64,000 bases of DNA from Flavobacterium sp. Sd200 (GTDB taxonomy: Bacteria > Bacteroidota > Bacteroidia > Flavobacteriales > Flavobacteriaceae). The stretch is from contig NZ_WUMN01000005.1 in assembly GCF_009826935.1 (NCBI RefSeq), forward strand, positions 124,001 through 188,000, read 5' to 3'. Each line of letters begins with the position of its first letter. Positions within the stretch are counted from its first letter, which is position 1. Under the pieces are notes generated by a model. That model worked only from the letters and a program-made list of their open reading frames with translations. It was not told the DNA's origin and did no database searches. Positions 1-10,500 of the stretch are shown piece after piece. Position numbers and translations under genes: made by a program.

Positions 1-692
1 GCAGTAAAGCTATTGGTTGTAACAGCAGTAGCCAAAGCAGCCACAGGAGCAGTTAAAACAGTTGGAGCGCCCCATGACAGCGATACGTTATCAAGTGCAA
101 TACCGTCACGGCTGCCGGAACCGCCAAGCTCTGTATAGCTCCAACGTATCCATACTGTGCCTGCTGTATTATCTACCGAAGAAAGATCTATGTTTACATA
201 AGGCGTAACCGTACCTTCTGCAATTGTACCCGATGCATAGGCTCCACCCACTACAGCTGTATAGCCCGTAGTAGCCGATGTAGTACTAACTTCAAGGTTA
301 AAAGAGTTGCTTCTGCCCTGCTCTCTAATTTTAATAACATCATAAGACAGAGACAATCCTGCTTTACCTGTGGTGTTTGAAATAGCAAGAACGATAGATG
401 ATGTAGAAAAAGCACTGCCTGAGCCAAGAATACCTATTTTTGATCCATAATTGTAGTTAGCCCCGGCTGTAGATGTACCCGTACCTACGGTCATGGCATT
501 ATCTGCCGTAGTACCGTTGTAAGATACCCAACCTGCCGGATATGTTGTGCCTGCAGCACCCGGAGTGGTATCAAAATTTTCTGAAAAAGGAGAAGTTGCA
601 GGTAACGAAACCTGTCCCCATGACGCTGTTGCAGCCATAAATAATGACATCGAAAAGGCATTACGTAACGCCTTGCGTAAGAATGTTTTCAT
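1..692 (-). CDS. Secreted protein, N-terminal part only (runs off the left edge)
   Basis: The minus-strand frame is open from an ATG at 690-692 to the window edge, giving about 230 visible residues. It begins MKTFLRKALRNAF, then a hydrophobic stretch ending in ATASWGQ, which looks like a Sec signal peptide. The mature part starts with a Ser/Thr/Gly-rich module containing SENFD and GIALDNVSLSW. This resembles the jelly-roll modules found at the start of many flavobacterial secreted proteins. Near the window edge the frame reads APVAALATAVTTNSFT, which looks like the first strand of a fibronectin type III-like domain. That architecture is usual in type IX secretion substrates, but the C-terminal sorting signal would lie outside the window. 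The enzymatic function, if any, cannot be seen. Confidence 0.8.
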   Translation of the reverse strand, partial: MKTFLRKALRNAFSMSLFMAATASWGQVSLPATSPFSENFDTTPGAAGTTYPAGWVSYNGTTADNAMTVGTGTSTAGANYNYGSKIGILGSGSAFSTSSIVLAISNTTGKAGLSLSYDVIKIREQGRSNSFNLEVSTTSATTGYTAVVGGAYASGTIAEGTVTPYVNIDLSSVDNTAGTVWIRWSYTELGGSGSRDGIALDNVSLSWGAPTVLTAPVAALATAVTTNSFT

Positions 693-1011
693 AAGTAATA
701 ATTTGTTGGAATTTATTGTTATGCAATTGCTTAACAAACTTAGCCAACAAATTTTCCCCCTACACTTAAACAAGGTTGTGTTAATGTAAGTGTATAATTA
801 TACTTTCTTAAGCTAAAAGTTATGAATTTAAAACCTTCGTAAATTTACAGACAACAATCTGTAAATTAACCAAATACTAATTTTTATTAAGTATATAATA
901 ACTTATTTATTCAAATAAGGCATACTAATGTTAACAAAACTTTTTACAGTAAGGATTGGCACCGAAGACTTTTCTTTTAATTCTATATAGTTATAATAAA
1001 TTGCTGTTCAA
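693..1011. other. Intergenic region with a probable promoter for the secreted protein
   Basis: There is no convincing gene in these 319 bases. The plus-strand word CAAACTTA at 735-742 reads TAAGTTTG on the minus strand and fits the Bacteroidota -7 element TAnnTTTG. It lies about 43 bases upstream of the secreted protein's ATG. I did not find a TTG -33 element at the usual distance. The rest is AT-rich and featureless to the eye. Confidence 0.4.
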
Positions 1012-1896
1012 TTATTTAAAATCATTGACATTATAGTTTTCCTTTAAAAAGCTCAATACGTCTTTAGGATTTCGAACCAAAAGGGCTTCCAGGTTTGTAC
1101 TTTCCCCATTTAATTCTCCCTGAGCAACTGCGGCTGCAAAACCTGCAAGCATTAAAACCATTTTTCTTGGAGTACCATTGCCTACAGCACCATCAATATA
1201 TCTGTCGTAATTGGCATTGGTATATTTTATTTCCCTATCTATAATTTTTGATAGAAAACCAGCTATTTCTGCAAATGTTACTCCATTGGCACACAAATCA
1301 TAAGTTTTGTTTTTATGGCTGTCAGAAACCAGTATGGCAGCAGCGGCTTCGGCCAGGTCATTTCTTAATGTAAACGCTACCCTCCCCTCTCCGGCAGGTA
1401 AAAATATTCCTTTTGTAAGCACGTCAGTTCCTAAAAAGGTGGGTAACAGATCCATATACAAACCATTCCTTAAAATGGTATATCGCATTCCGCTCTTTTT
1501 AATAGCATTCTCAGTTTCCAAGTGCGAATTCACCACAAACTTAATAGGAGAATCCGGCCTGTCGGTTTTGTGCAACTGGCTTGTATATACAATATGGTTT
1601 ACCCCTGCCTTTTTTGCCGCTTTTACCACCTGCTTATGTTGCCTTCCTCTGTTAGTGGTTGTAGTACCCGAAACAAACAGAAGTTTCTCTATTCCATCAA
1701 AAGCCGTAAAAAGCGAATCATAATCATCATAGTCTCCATAAACAGTTGTTATGCCAAGCCTTTCCAAATGATTAATTTTTGTGGTATCTCTTGCCATTGC
1801 ACATATAAGGTTGGTTTTTACCCCCATTTTAATCATAGTATCAATAACTGCTTTGCCATATTCTCCGGTCGCGCCTGTAATAAGTATTTTTTCCAT
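1012..1896 (-). CDS. NmrA-like NAD(P)-binding oxidoreductase
   Basis: This 294-residue protein starts MEKILITGATGEYG, a Rossmann-fold dinucleotide-binding motif of the GxxGxxG type at residues 8-14. The following pattern is typical of atypical short-chain dehydrogenases of the NmrA/QorB group: a second strand ending in a basic region (CAMARDTTKI), a YGDYDDYDSL segment, and YTSQLHKTDRPDSP in the substrate region. These proteins bind NAD(P)(H) and act as quinone reductases or redox sensors; which applies here is not visible. No classical YxxxK catalytic pair is evident, as in other NmrA members. It is a single gene, separated from the upstream DUF4249 gene by a strong terminator. Confidence 0.82.
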   Translation of the reverse strand: MEKILITGATGEYGKAVIDTMIKMGVKTNLICAMARDTTKINHLERLGITTVYGDYDDYDSLFTAFDGIEKLLFVSGTTTTNRGRQHKQVVKAAKKAGVNHIVYTSQLHKTDRPDSPIKFVVNSHLETENAIKKSGMRYTILRNGLYMDLLPTFLGTDVLTKGIFLPAGEGRVAFTLRNDLAEAAAAILVSDSHKNKTYDLCANGVTFAEIAGFLSKIIDREIKYTNANYDRYIDGAVGNGTPRKMVLMLAGFAAAVAQGELNGESTNLEALLVRNPKDVLSFLKENYNVNDFK

Positions 1897-1924
1897 TTTA
1901 AATTAAAACAATTTGATAATTAAA

Positions 1925-1957
1925 AATGCCGACATGCTGATTGCACATGCCGGCATT
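1925..1957 (-). terminator. Rho-independent terminator after the TonB receptor/DUF4249 unit
   Basis: The arms AATGCCGACATG (1925-1936) and CATGCCGGCATT (1946-1957) pair over 12 bp with one G-U pair and a 9-base loop. Read on the minus strand the hairpin is followed by a T run. It lies 30 bases past the DUF4249 stop codon. Confidence 0.8.
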
Positions 1958-1987
1958 CAACCCAAAAACAAATTATGAAACCCCTAT

Positions 1988-2809
1988 TTATTGTATAACA
2001 TAATCTCTTGTATCTACCTCGGCAAGCCTGAAATAGCCAAAAGCAAAATTGTTAAAGTTTGACTGGTTTACAATATTGCCACGAACTACTGAAGGTGTTG
2101 GAGGCCATGGCCCGGTATCTCCGCCCGAAGCAATAATAAGCTTGTTCATGTATTGATAATAACGTTCTGATATTCCGTAGAGCCTGATGTTTACAAGATC
2201 GCCGGGTTTCAAATCTTCGTGCGAATAGTATTCAGGAGTCATGTTGCCCTGGCTGTTCTCGTCATCTTCAATAGAAAGTTCCGGAAATGCCGAACGTGGC
2301 GAACTTATATTAAAAAGGTAATAGTTTGTGGCAGCCGGATCGTCCTGATAATAAAATGTAATTTCTATTTCATCGCCTCCCATACCACCTTCATTGTCCT
2401 GCTCAATAGTTTCTTCAATGTTTGGAGTGGCTGTTAGGGTTTCGGTTGCAGTGTATGTTTCTCCGTTTAAAATAATAACCATTTGATAGGTTTCACCAAC
2501 TACCGGTATAAAGTTGGTACAAATATATTCTCCTGTTTCAGGGGTTTCAGTAAAAGTAAACACATTACCTGCACTGTTGGTTACGGTTATATTTGCACCC
2601 GATACTGTTGGAAAATCGGGGCTATAATAACCTGTAGTGGTTGACAGCACTATTTTTTGTTCGTTGCCTGGTGTGCCTTTAACCCAGTCTATAGAAGCAT
2701 CTATAACCAGTCTTGGCGCGGCAGTATCCAGGTCTACGGTAATTACATCTTCGCACGAAATCATTGAAGATCCTATTATCAGCAGCAATATCATTTTATA
2801 TATTTTCAT
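1988..2809 (-). CDS. DUF4249 surface lipoprotein, partner of the adjacent TonB receptor
   Basis: This 273-residue protein has a lipoprotein signal peptide ending in SSMISC, with Cys19 as the acylated residue, followed by EDVITVDLDTAAPRLVI, the usual start of the DUF4249 family. An immunoglobulin-like N-terminal part (TVSGANITVTNSAGNVFTF) and the motif GETYTATETLTATP follow, which are also family-typical. DUF4249 proteins are outer-membrane lipoproteins found almost only in Bacteroidota, beside TonB-dependent receptors. They are presumed to capture a ligand for the receptor, in the manner of SusD. The gene starts 32 bases after the receptor gene and is very likely in the same transcript. The ligand is unknown. 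Confidence 0.85.
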   Translation of the reverse strand: MKIYKMILLLIIGSSMISCEDVITVDLDTAAPRLVIDASIDWVKGTPGNEQKIVLSTTTGYYSPDFPTVSGANITVTNSAGNVFTFTETPETGEYICTNFIPVVGETYQMVIILNGETYTATETLTATPNIEETIEQDNEGGMGGDEIEITFYYQDDPAATNYYLFNISSPRSAFPELSIEDDENSQGNMTPEYYSHEDLKPGDLVNIRLYGISERYYQYMNKLIIASGGDTGPWPPTPSVVRGNIVNQSNFNNFAFGYFRLAEVDTRDYVIQ

Positions 2810-2841
2810 ATTTGATCTTTTTAATTTAAACAGTGGTTCTT

Positions 2842-5217
2842 TTAAAATTTAAAGTTGTAGGTTACGCTTGGCATAATGCCGAATATAGACATCCTCCTCG
2901 CCTCGTTTGCTCCGGTATCCTGATTTTGCCCAAAGGTGTATGAAGCGGCGTTGTTTCGTGCATAAGCATTGTAAATACTAAACACCCACTCTCCCTGCCA
3001 GCCTTTATCTTTGTCAGGCTTTGGAATGTATGTAGCCGAAAGGTCTAAATGGTGATAGGCCGAAAGGTTGTCGGCATTTCTGGTACCATAATTGGCAACC
3101 GTTATGCCCTGATACCTGTATTTTCCGTCAGGAAAGGTTGCTGCTTTGCCACTCTGGAATGTAAAAATGCCTCCGAAAGACCATTTTTTGTTGAACTGGT
3201 AAGCCCCTGTAACTGAAAGGTTGTGGGTTTTGTCGTAATTGGCACGATACCAATCTCCGTTATTAATTCCCGGGCCACCGGCTATACCTCCCGGTGTGCG
3301 CTGTTCTGCCCTCGATAACGTATAAGAAACCCATCCGGTAAGTTTGCCTGTGTTCTTTTTAAGCATTAGTTCAAGCCCGTAAGCACGCCCCTCTCCATTT
3401 AGCATTACCCTTTCAATAGCTTTATTGGCAATAAGATCGGCACCATCAATATAATCAGATTTATTTTTTAACTTCTTATAAAATACTTCCGCTTCAAGCG
3501 AATATTTGTCATCTTTAAAGTTCCTGAAATAACCTGCCGCCACCTGATCCAGTATTTGTGGTTTTAAATACTGGTCGCTTGGTGCCCATACATCGAGCGG
3601 TGTTGCCGATGCTGTATTCGATATAAGGTGTATGTACTGGCTCATACGGTTATAGCTTGCCTTTATCGATTGGTTATCGTCAAGGGCATACGAAACTCCA
3701 AATCTTGGTTCGAAGTTGTCGAATCCTACAATCTTTTTATTGGAACCGTATTTTTTCGTACCAATAATATCTGCCTCTTCATATACCTGGAACTCCTGAT
3801 TAAAAACCACCGGCTGATTGTTGGCATATATATTTCTGGTTTCTTCACCAAGCCTTAAAAAATTGCTGTAACGCAGTCCATAGGTCATCGAAAGCTTATC
3901 GGTAAACTTATGTTCTGCACTTATATAAGCAGCATTTTCCCATGCATATTTTTTTTCAAGCTGCTCAGGGTTTACACTCGACGTTCCGGCAAATGGTGTA
4001 ATGGTTCCGGGGTTAAAGTTGTAGTAAATGGAATTGATACCGTAGTTAAGCACAAAATTGTTAGATACATAGTGCTTAAAATCATATTTAAAGTTATAGT
4101 TTTTAATTTCGGTTATGCCGTTAAGCCCGGCAAACTTTATCCTGATGCCATAATCGTAATCGCTGTAAATGGCAGATGCATTAGAAAAAAGCTTATCTGA
4201 AAAAATATGGTTCCAACGCACATTTATAAACGTGTTGCTGTAATCGTTTATAAGCGCATCGTTAAAATTCATATAGTCATAACCATAATAACCGGAAATA
4301 AAGAGGCTATTATTTTGGTTGAGCTTATAGTTTAGCTTAGCATTAAAGTCGTAGAAGTAAACCGAGTTTGGTTCATCGGCCAGTTTCAGGAAAAGATGCA
4401 TGTAAGAGCCGCGGCCTGCTACCACAAAAGAGCTTTTTTCTTTTTGTATAGGTCCCTCTACCAAAAGACGGCTCGATACAAGCCCAAGCCCTCCTGTAAC
4501 ATGATATTCTTTATTGTTACCCTCTTTTTGGTAAATATCCAGTACAGACGATACCCTTCCTCCAAAATTAGCAGGGATGCCGCCCTTATAGAGTTTAAGA
4601 TCTTTTATAACATCTGAATTGAAAACAGAGAAAAACCCAAACAGGTGCGATGTGTTGTACACAACAGCCTCATCTAAAAGCACAAGGTTACCATCTACAG
4701 AGCCACCCCTAACGTTAAAACCCGATGCACCTTCCTGGGCTGTAGTTACTCCCGGCAGTTGCAATATCGATTTTAAAACATCTACTTCGCCCAAAACAGC
4801 CGGCATTTTTTTTATGGTGGCAATAGAGAGTTTGTTTACGCTCATTTCGGGCTTGCGAATGTTAGCTTTAGTAGCGTTAGATGTAATTACTACCTCTTCT
4901 AACTGCTTGCTGTTCTCGGCCATTGCAAAATCCCGCTTTGTATTTGCCTGTAAAGAGACCATTTCCTGCACATCAGTAAATCCCATATAGCTTATGATAA
5001 TAGTATAATCACCTTTTGGAAGCGTAACCGAATAAAAACCATAAGAGTTGGTTGTGAGCGACACATTAGCCTCAGGAATATAAATGCTTACCCCAATAAG
5101 CGTTTCGTTGTTAGACTTGTCTGCAATGGTTCCGCTCAATGTAGCCTTTTCCTGAGAGAGGGCACTGAGGACTGCGCCAAAGACCATTAGTAATGCAAAA
5201 ACGATTTTCTTCTCCAT
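2842..5217 (-). CDS. TonB-dependent receptor with carboxypeptidase-like leader domain
   Basis: The 791-residue protein has a signal peptide (cleavage near ALSQEKAT) and a carboxypeptidase-regulatory-like beta domain at about residues 24-110 (GTIADKSNNETLIGVSIYI). A plug domain follows at about 120-230 (LKSILQLPGVTTAQEGASGF, NVRGGSVDGNLVLLDEAVVY). The rest is a 22-strand-type outer-membrane barrel ending in an aromatic residue (SVTYNFKF). Such receptors import ligands too large for porins, using TonB energy. The family is usually around 750-900 residues, so this is full length. The DUF4249 gene follows directly. A LytS/LytTR pair is divergent 289 bases away and is the obvious candidate regulator, by context only. 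The substrate is not identifiable. Confidence 0.92.
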   Translation of the reverse strand: MEKKIVFALLMVFGAVLSALSQEKATLSGTIADKSNNETLIGVSIYIPEANVSLTTNSYGFYSVTLPKGDYTIIISYMGFTDVQEMVSLQANTKRDFAMAENSKQLEEVVITSNATKANIRKPEMSVNKLSIATIKKMPAVLGEVDVLKSILQLPGVTTAQEGASGFNVRGGSVDGNLVLLDEAVVYNTSHLFGFFSVFNSDVIKDLKLYKGGIPANFGGRVSSVLDIYQKEGNNKEYHVTGGLGLVSSRLLVEGPIQKEKSSFVVAGRGSYMHLFLKLADEPNSVYFYDFNAKLNYKLNQNNSLFISGYYGYDYMNFNDALINDYSNTFINVRWNHIFSDKLFSNASAIYSDYDYGIRIKFAGLNGITEIKNYNFKYDFKHYVSNNFVLNYGINSIYYNFNPGTITPFAGTSSVNPEQLEKKYAWENAAYISAEHKFTDKLSMTYGLRYSNFLRLGEETRNIYANNQPVVFNQEFQVYEEADIIGTKKYGSNKKIVGFDNFEPRFGVSYALDDNQSIKASYNRMSQYIHLISNTASATPLDVWAPSDQYLKPQILDQVAAGYFRNFKDDKYSLEAEVFYKKLKNKSDYIDGADLIANKAIERVMLNGEGRAYGLELMLKKNTGKLTGWVSYTLSRAEQRTPGGIAGGPGINNGDWYRANYDKTHNLSVTGAYQFNKKWSFGGIFTFQSGKAATFPDGKYRYQGITVANYGTRNADNLSAYHHLDLSATYIPKPDKDKGWQGEWVFSIYNAYARNNAASYTFGQNQDTGANEARRMSIFGIMPSVTYNFKF

Positions 5218-5478
5218 ATTTAATAATTTGCGTTAAAAGTTAAATCCGGAGCTAAACTAAATTTTTACAAAAGCCTTATTTTATATAATATACCAAACAG
5301 ACTATTTACTATATTAAAATGCATATTGTCACTACTAAATAAATTTGCTGCTTTGGTTTAGTCATAAACAATACAGGACTTAAATCACAGACTTTTATAA
5401 TGTACATTTAGCAGCTAATTTGGTATATGCCATTGTGTGTTTGGTATAATATAAACTTACGTGCCTGTTTTTTTAAAA

Positions 5479-5486
5479 TACATTTG
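5479..5486 (+). promoter_or_regulatory. Candidate -7 element for the LytS-type kinase gene
   Basis: TACATTTG matches the Bacteroidota TAnnTTTG element and lies 20 bases before the ATG at 5507. No TTG at the usual 17-23 base distance was found, so only half of the promoter is supported. Confidence 0.4.
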
Positions 5487-5506
5487 TATTATATATTTAT
5501 ATACTT

Positions 5507-6559
5507 ATGAGTGAAACTTTACACACCCAAACAGTAGACACCAACTGGATGCTTTTGGTAATCATTTCTAAAAAATACAGGCTGTACAGGCACCTAATAC
5601 TTATTGTATTTAGCATTATAGTTTTATACTACAGTCCGCCGGAATATGCCGAACCCTATGAAACCTACAGCCGGGCGGTTACTTTTTTTCAGATACTGTT
5701 GCTTGCCTACAGCAATATGTATTTTTTTGTACCTAAATTTTTATTCAGGAAAAAGTATCTGAGCTATGGATTATCAGTAGTTGCGGGTATGGTTGTTTCG
5801 GGTTTTATACATCGATCAGCTTCATGCTACCTGAAACCTCATTTACTGCCTAATGAAGAAGACACTGTTAATTTTATTACCTTTTCCTTCATGGTATTGG
5901 TTCTTACGGTTGCATCTGCATCGGTAAAATTATTCCAGCAATGGGTAGCAGATGCGCAGCTGATACACAGCCTGGAGCAGGCAAAAACCAATGCCGAACT
6001 CGAACAGCTTAAAAACCAGATCAACCCGCATTTTTTGTTCAACATGCTCAATAATGCCAATGTACTTACTAAAAAAGACCCGGAAAAAGCCTCTGAAGTA
6101 CTGGTAAAATTGAGTGACCTTTTGCGCTATCAGCTTTATGACAGCTCGAGGGATAAAGTACTGCTAACGTCCGATATTCATTTCCTGGAAGATTTCTTAA
6201 ATTTGGAAAAAGTAAGAAGAGATAATTTTGATTTCATCATATCTAAAGAAGGCGGCCTCAGTGGCGTACAAATACCGCCCTTATTGTTTATTTCATTTGT
6301 AGAAAATGCTGTAAAACATAATAACGATGCTTCAAGGCAATCGTATGTTCACTTATTTTTTGATATAATAGATAATGAACTGTATTTTAAATGTGTAAAT
6401 TCTAAACCTGTTATAAAAGCTGTAAAAAAATCGGGAGGGCTTGGCTTAGCTAATATAAAACGCAGGTTGGAACTGCTTTTCCCGTCGTCTCATATGCTCA
6501 GAATAGAAGACGAGCAGGAAAGCTATACCGTTACCTTAATTATAAAATTGCAACAATGA
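5507..6559 (+). CDS. LytS/YehU-family sensor histidine kinase
   Basis: The 350-residue membrane kinase has hydrophobic segments in its first about 140 residues, with four TM helices likely (for example LILIVFSIIVLYY and YGLSVVAGMVV). A coiled linker follows, then the His_kinase motif NQINPHFLFNMLNNANVL. His175 in NPHF is the expected phosphorylation site. The C-terminal ATPase carries PPLLFISFVENAVKHN and GLGLANIKRRL, the N and G boxes of the family. It overlaps the response regulator gene by 4 bases (ATGA), so the two are translationally coupled. Kinases of this type with LytTR regulators often control nearby membrane or transport genes. Here the divergent TonB receptor/DUF4249 operon is the likely target, by inference. 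Confidence 0.9.
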   Translation: MSETLHTQTVDTNWMLLVIISKKYRLYRHLILIVFSIIVLYYSPPEYAEPYETYSRAVTFFQILLLAYSNMYFFVPKFLFRKKYLSYGLSVVAGMVVSGFIHRSASCYLKPHLLPNEEDTVNFITFSFMVLVLTVASASVKLFQQWVADAQLIHSLEQAKTNAELEQLKNQINPHFLFNMLNNANVLTKKDPEKASEVLVKLSDLLRYQLYDSSRDKVLLTSDIHFLEDFLNLEKVRRDNFDFIISKEGGLSGVQIPPLLFISFVENAVKHNNDASRQSYVHLFFDIIDNELYFKCVNSKPVIKAVKKSGGLGLANIKRRLELLFPSSHMLRIEDEQESYTVTLIIKLQQ

Positions 6560-7278
6560 CCTGTATTATTGTAGATGACGAACCACTGGCGCGTGAAGCC
6601 ATACAAATGCTGACTGAGCAATTTAGCCAGTTAGAACTTATTGGTTCTTTTAATGGGCCGGAAGCTGCCGGAATTTTTCTCGCTGAAAATAAAACCGACC
6701 TTATTTTTCTTGATATACAAATGCCGGGGGTTAGTGGTATTGAATTTGCGCGTACTATACCTAAAAATACATTGGTGATCTTTACCACTGCTTTCTCTGA
6801 ATTTGCCACAGAAAGTTATGAAGTAGATGCTATAGATTATCTTATAAAACCTGTAAAGACGGAACGTTTTGCCAAAGCTGTAGAAAAGGCACAATCGTAT
6901 CTAAAATTGCTTAACGCAGATAATAGCGAAAACAATATTGAGAGCGTTACCGATGATTATTTTTTTGTGAAAGCCGACCGCAGGATGTTTAAAGTGTACT
7001 TTAAAAACATACAATATGTTGAGGGACTCAAAGATTATGTGGTTATGCACACCGAAGGTCAAAAAGTTATTACGGGTATGAATATTAAAACTATTTTCGA
7101 CCAGTTGCCTAAGAGCATGTTTGTAAGAGTTAGTAAATCATACATTATTAATATTAATCATGTCGATTCTGTAGACAACAATACAGTATATATTGGCCGG
7201 GCCGAAATTCCTATCGGTAACATTTACCGTGATTTTTTTTTTAATGAGTATGTTACTAAAAAGCTGCTTAGCAAGTAA
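6556..7278 (+). CDS. LytTR-family response regulator
   Basis: The 240-residue protein has an N-terminal receiver domain (MTCIIVDDEPLAREA; the phospho-acceptor is Asp53 in FLDIQMPG; the switch Lys is in YLIKPVKTERF). The C-terminal LytTR DNA-binding domain is at about residues 135-238 (FFVKADRRMFKV, VSKSYIININHVDSV, IPIGNIYRDFF). LytTR domains bind direct repeats in the major groove and activate transcription. The gene is coupled to the kinase gene through a 4-base overlap. It has no other cotranscribed partner, since the next gene is convergent. Confidence 0.93.
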   Translation: MTCIIVDDEPLAREAIQMLTEQFSQLELIGSFNGPEAAGIFLAENKTDLIFLDIQMPGVSGIEFARTIPKNTLVIFTTAFSEFATESYEVDAIDYLIKPVKTERFAKAVEKAQSYLKLLNADNSENNIESVTDDYFFVKADRRMFKVYFKNIQYVEGLKDYVVMHTEGQKVITGMNIKTIFDQLPKSMFVRVSKSYIININHVDSVDNNTVYIGRAEIPIGNIYRDFFFNEYVTKKLLSK

Positions 7279-7504
7279 TTTTTTTAATTGTTTAAAAAAG
7301 ACACCTTATGCTTTAGTATATGGTTCACAGTATGAAAGGATATAGTAAAATAAATTATTTGAAGAAATAGGTACAGCTTTCAGGAGAAGAAAACGAATAA
7401 ATAGTGGGCAGAAATATTAAAAAATATTTTAGGCTAAAAGTTGCAAAACCAAATATGGTCTACATTTTTTAGTATAATAACAACACAAAAATATAATAAT
7501 AAAA

Positions 7505-7550
7505 ACTGAGTCCGACTATTTTCATTCAGAGAAAATTGATCGGACTCAGT
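7505..7550 (-). terminator. Strong hairpin terminator after the giant secreted protein
   Basis: Perfect 11-bp arms ACTGAGTCCGA (7505-7515) and TCGGACTCAGT (7540-7550) surround an inner ATTTTC/GAAAAT pairing. On the minus strand the hairpin ends in a T run. It sits just past the stop of the 2046-residue gene and faces the end of the LytTR gene, so it may serve both strands. Confidence 0.8.
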
Positions 7551-7563
7551 ATTGTATAATAAC

Positions 7564-10500
7564 TTAAAAAATTACTTTTTTGCTTACAGTTCCTTTATTG
7601 GTATTAATTTCAACAAGTATCATTTGCTGTTGTATTTGAAGCCCATTTAAAACTGTTTCAGTAGAATTGATTCCTTCTTTTGTGTAAAGTTTCCTACCTC
7701 GTGTATCATATATAGTCACATCATTAATCAGTGCAGTAGCTGTTTTTATAGAAATAGTATTACCATCTTTAAATACTATTACACTATCGGGTTCAAATTT
7801 AGTATTGTTGTTACCTAATACATTTGCTGCATATACTATTTCAAACCTGTCATTAAAAACACCAGCACCGCTTGTAAAAACATAAGCATTTTCAAGACTG
7901 GTCACCGTACCCAAAACATTATCTTTTATATAAATATCCTGCCCCTGCAAAAATAGGCCGCTTGAATGGTCTATAGCTATGCTAAACGTTCCCGAAATAT
8001 TTGTCCTAAAACCTAATGGCGCAACATCATTAACCTGAAACTGAGACCTTGCCTGAATGGAAAGATTTGTTTCCTCGGCAATTGAATATATTGAAATACT
8101 GCTGTCATCATTAAACTGTTGCCCATCATAACCATAATCTAAACCTAAAGTAGTATTATCCATATACACAATGGCTGTTTGGCTAAAACCATCCTGTCCA
8201 TTCGTTAGATTTAACCACACGCCCGATGCATTATTTTGAGCCGTCCTGAAAAATGGCTGGTTGCCAGTTGCTGCAGCCTGCCTGCGCATGTCGTTTTTAA
8301 ATTTAATGTATACACCACTGGTGTCTATTCTTGTTCTTATAATAAAGCCCTGTCCCTGCACTATATGCCAGTTCTCGTTATTCCCTGTATAATAATCTCC
8401 CTGCCCCAGGTCTCCTCCACCTGCAACATTAGCAATATAACCTGCAAGCGTTAAAGCCGCATAAGAAGGTGCATCGGCATTATTGCGCTTTCTCCAAAAA
8501 TAAAGAGCTGACGTAGGGTTTATCATACTGACATTTTCATTAAAAAAATCAACTACACTAATTGGCGAAGGGTAAGGATTACCTACTGCAACATATCTGT
8601 TTCCATAATAAAAAGGGTAGTTTACATCGCCATTATTTGGTACACCGTTAAAAGTCCCCGTAAAGGTTATAGGGGTTGTGCCTGCATTATAACCCGGTGT
8701 AGCATTTCCGTTTGGCATTCGAATAAGGTAGCCCGTTGCAGGTTCAAAATTTGTAGCAGCAGCATCTACCGTCCAGTATTGTTCTAAAAATGCACCAGCC
8801 TCTGCATCGTAATCATAGCCGTACCTATAAAAACGTCCAATAGTGGTTTGTGGAGAAAAAGCCAATAGGTTTTGTCCTGCTACAGGCGATGACCACATGG
8901 TATAATCTAGTCTGTAAAGCGAATTGCTGTCTTTATGAACCGTAATGCTACCCGTATTGGTCACATTATCTAACTGCACCAAGGCCGCATTGTTATTTAC
9001 GGTTAACGATGAGCCTTCAAAAACATCGACTGCTCCTTTTATAGTAAATGTATGCCCGGTATTAATAACTGTATTACCGGCAATTACCTCTAAAGAGCAG
9101 GCAGTAATGTTTTGAGAAGAGTTTAAATCTCCTTCAATAATGGCTCTGTATGCGACAGATTGCGGTACACCATTGTCCCAATTGCTGCCGTTCCAAACCG
9201 TGGTTACTGTACATTCTGTATTTCCCTGATATTCAAAAGCTCCTAAATCGATGACTTGGTTGTTATAAATACGTGAGTTGACGGAAAGGTCGGTAATTAC
9301 AGAACTTAAATCCGGTGTTAGCCCTGCAGCATAATATTCGTTGTTTCCTGCATTTATGGCCGGGCTTACAACTTGCAGATTATAGTTACCGTAGGCAACA
9401 TCTGCAAACATTGGATTGATATCTAAAATATTGTCAGCAGTATTGGGTCCTGCAATATCATTAGTCCCTTGTTCGATTATACAATTTTGTATGTTTACTG
9501 ATCCCCCTACAGATGAATATATTTGTGATCCTGTATCATAAGGCACCGTGTTGCCCCACAGTATGCAATTATAAAGTGAAGGTGCAGCATTTTGATAAGT
9601 ATGTAAAGCGCCGCCATTGCCACCTGTATTATTGGCAAGAGTGCAGTTATAGAACTTTATGGACGAACCGACATCGGCAAATACAGCCCCACCACTACCC
9701 GAATTGCCTGAAAAAAGACAATTTATTACTAACGTGGGCTCTCCGGCACCTGCATCATACATACCACCTCCCCATTCATAAGAAACATTATTCCTAAAAA
9801 TACAGTTTTTTATTACAGGATGAGCATTTGCATTATAAATGCCGGCTCCCTGCCCCACGTTTGCACCCCCCGTAATTGTAAAGCCGTCAAGCACTGAGGC
9901 GTTTGTTAAACCATTGTTGTAGTTAGTAATTACTCTCCACGAATTACCATATAATACAGTTGGATTAGATGCCCAATTCCTTTCGCCTATCGACGGATTT
10001 CCTGTGGCAGGAAAACCACCATATATCTTTACACCTTCTTTCATAGAGAACGCCTGGTCAACCGCAGGCAGATAGGTTCCTGCGGCAACCCAAACTTCGT
10101 TACCGACAACAGAGGCATTTATCATGGCCTGTAAATTTCCTGAGGCATTTTGCCAGGTGTAGCCGTTACCCATTCCCCCCTCTTTTACATACCTAATGTT
10201 TACCACAGGCGTTTCCTGCAATTCGTATGCTCCCATATCTATGGTACCATTATTATAAAATCGTGCATTACCGGAAATATCTGTAGTAACAGCATTTAGA
10301 TCAGGGGTTAGTCCGGCAGCATAATAGTCATTACTTCCTGTATTAGCGGCAGGGCTGTATGGATGCAGGGCATAGTTGCCATTAGCAGCATCAGCAAACA
10401 TCGGATCGAGGCTGCCATCAAGGTTGTGGTTATTAGCATCGGCAGATACGCCCTGCACAATGCTGTAAAATATACCGGCACTGGAACCACTAATATTATA

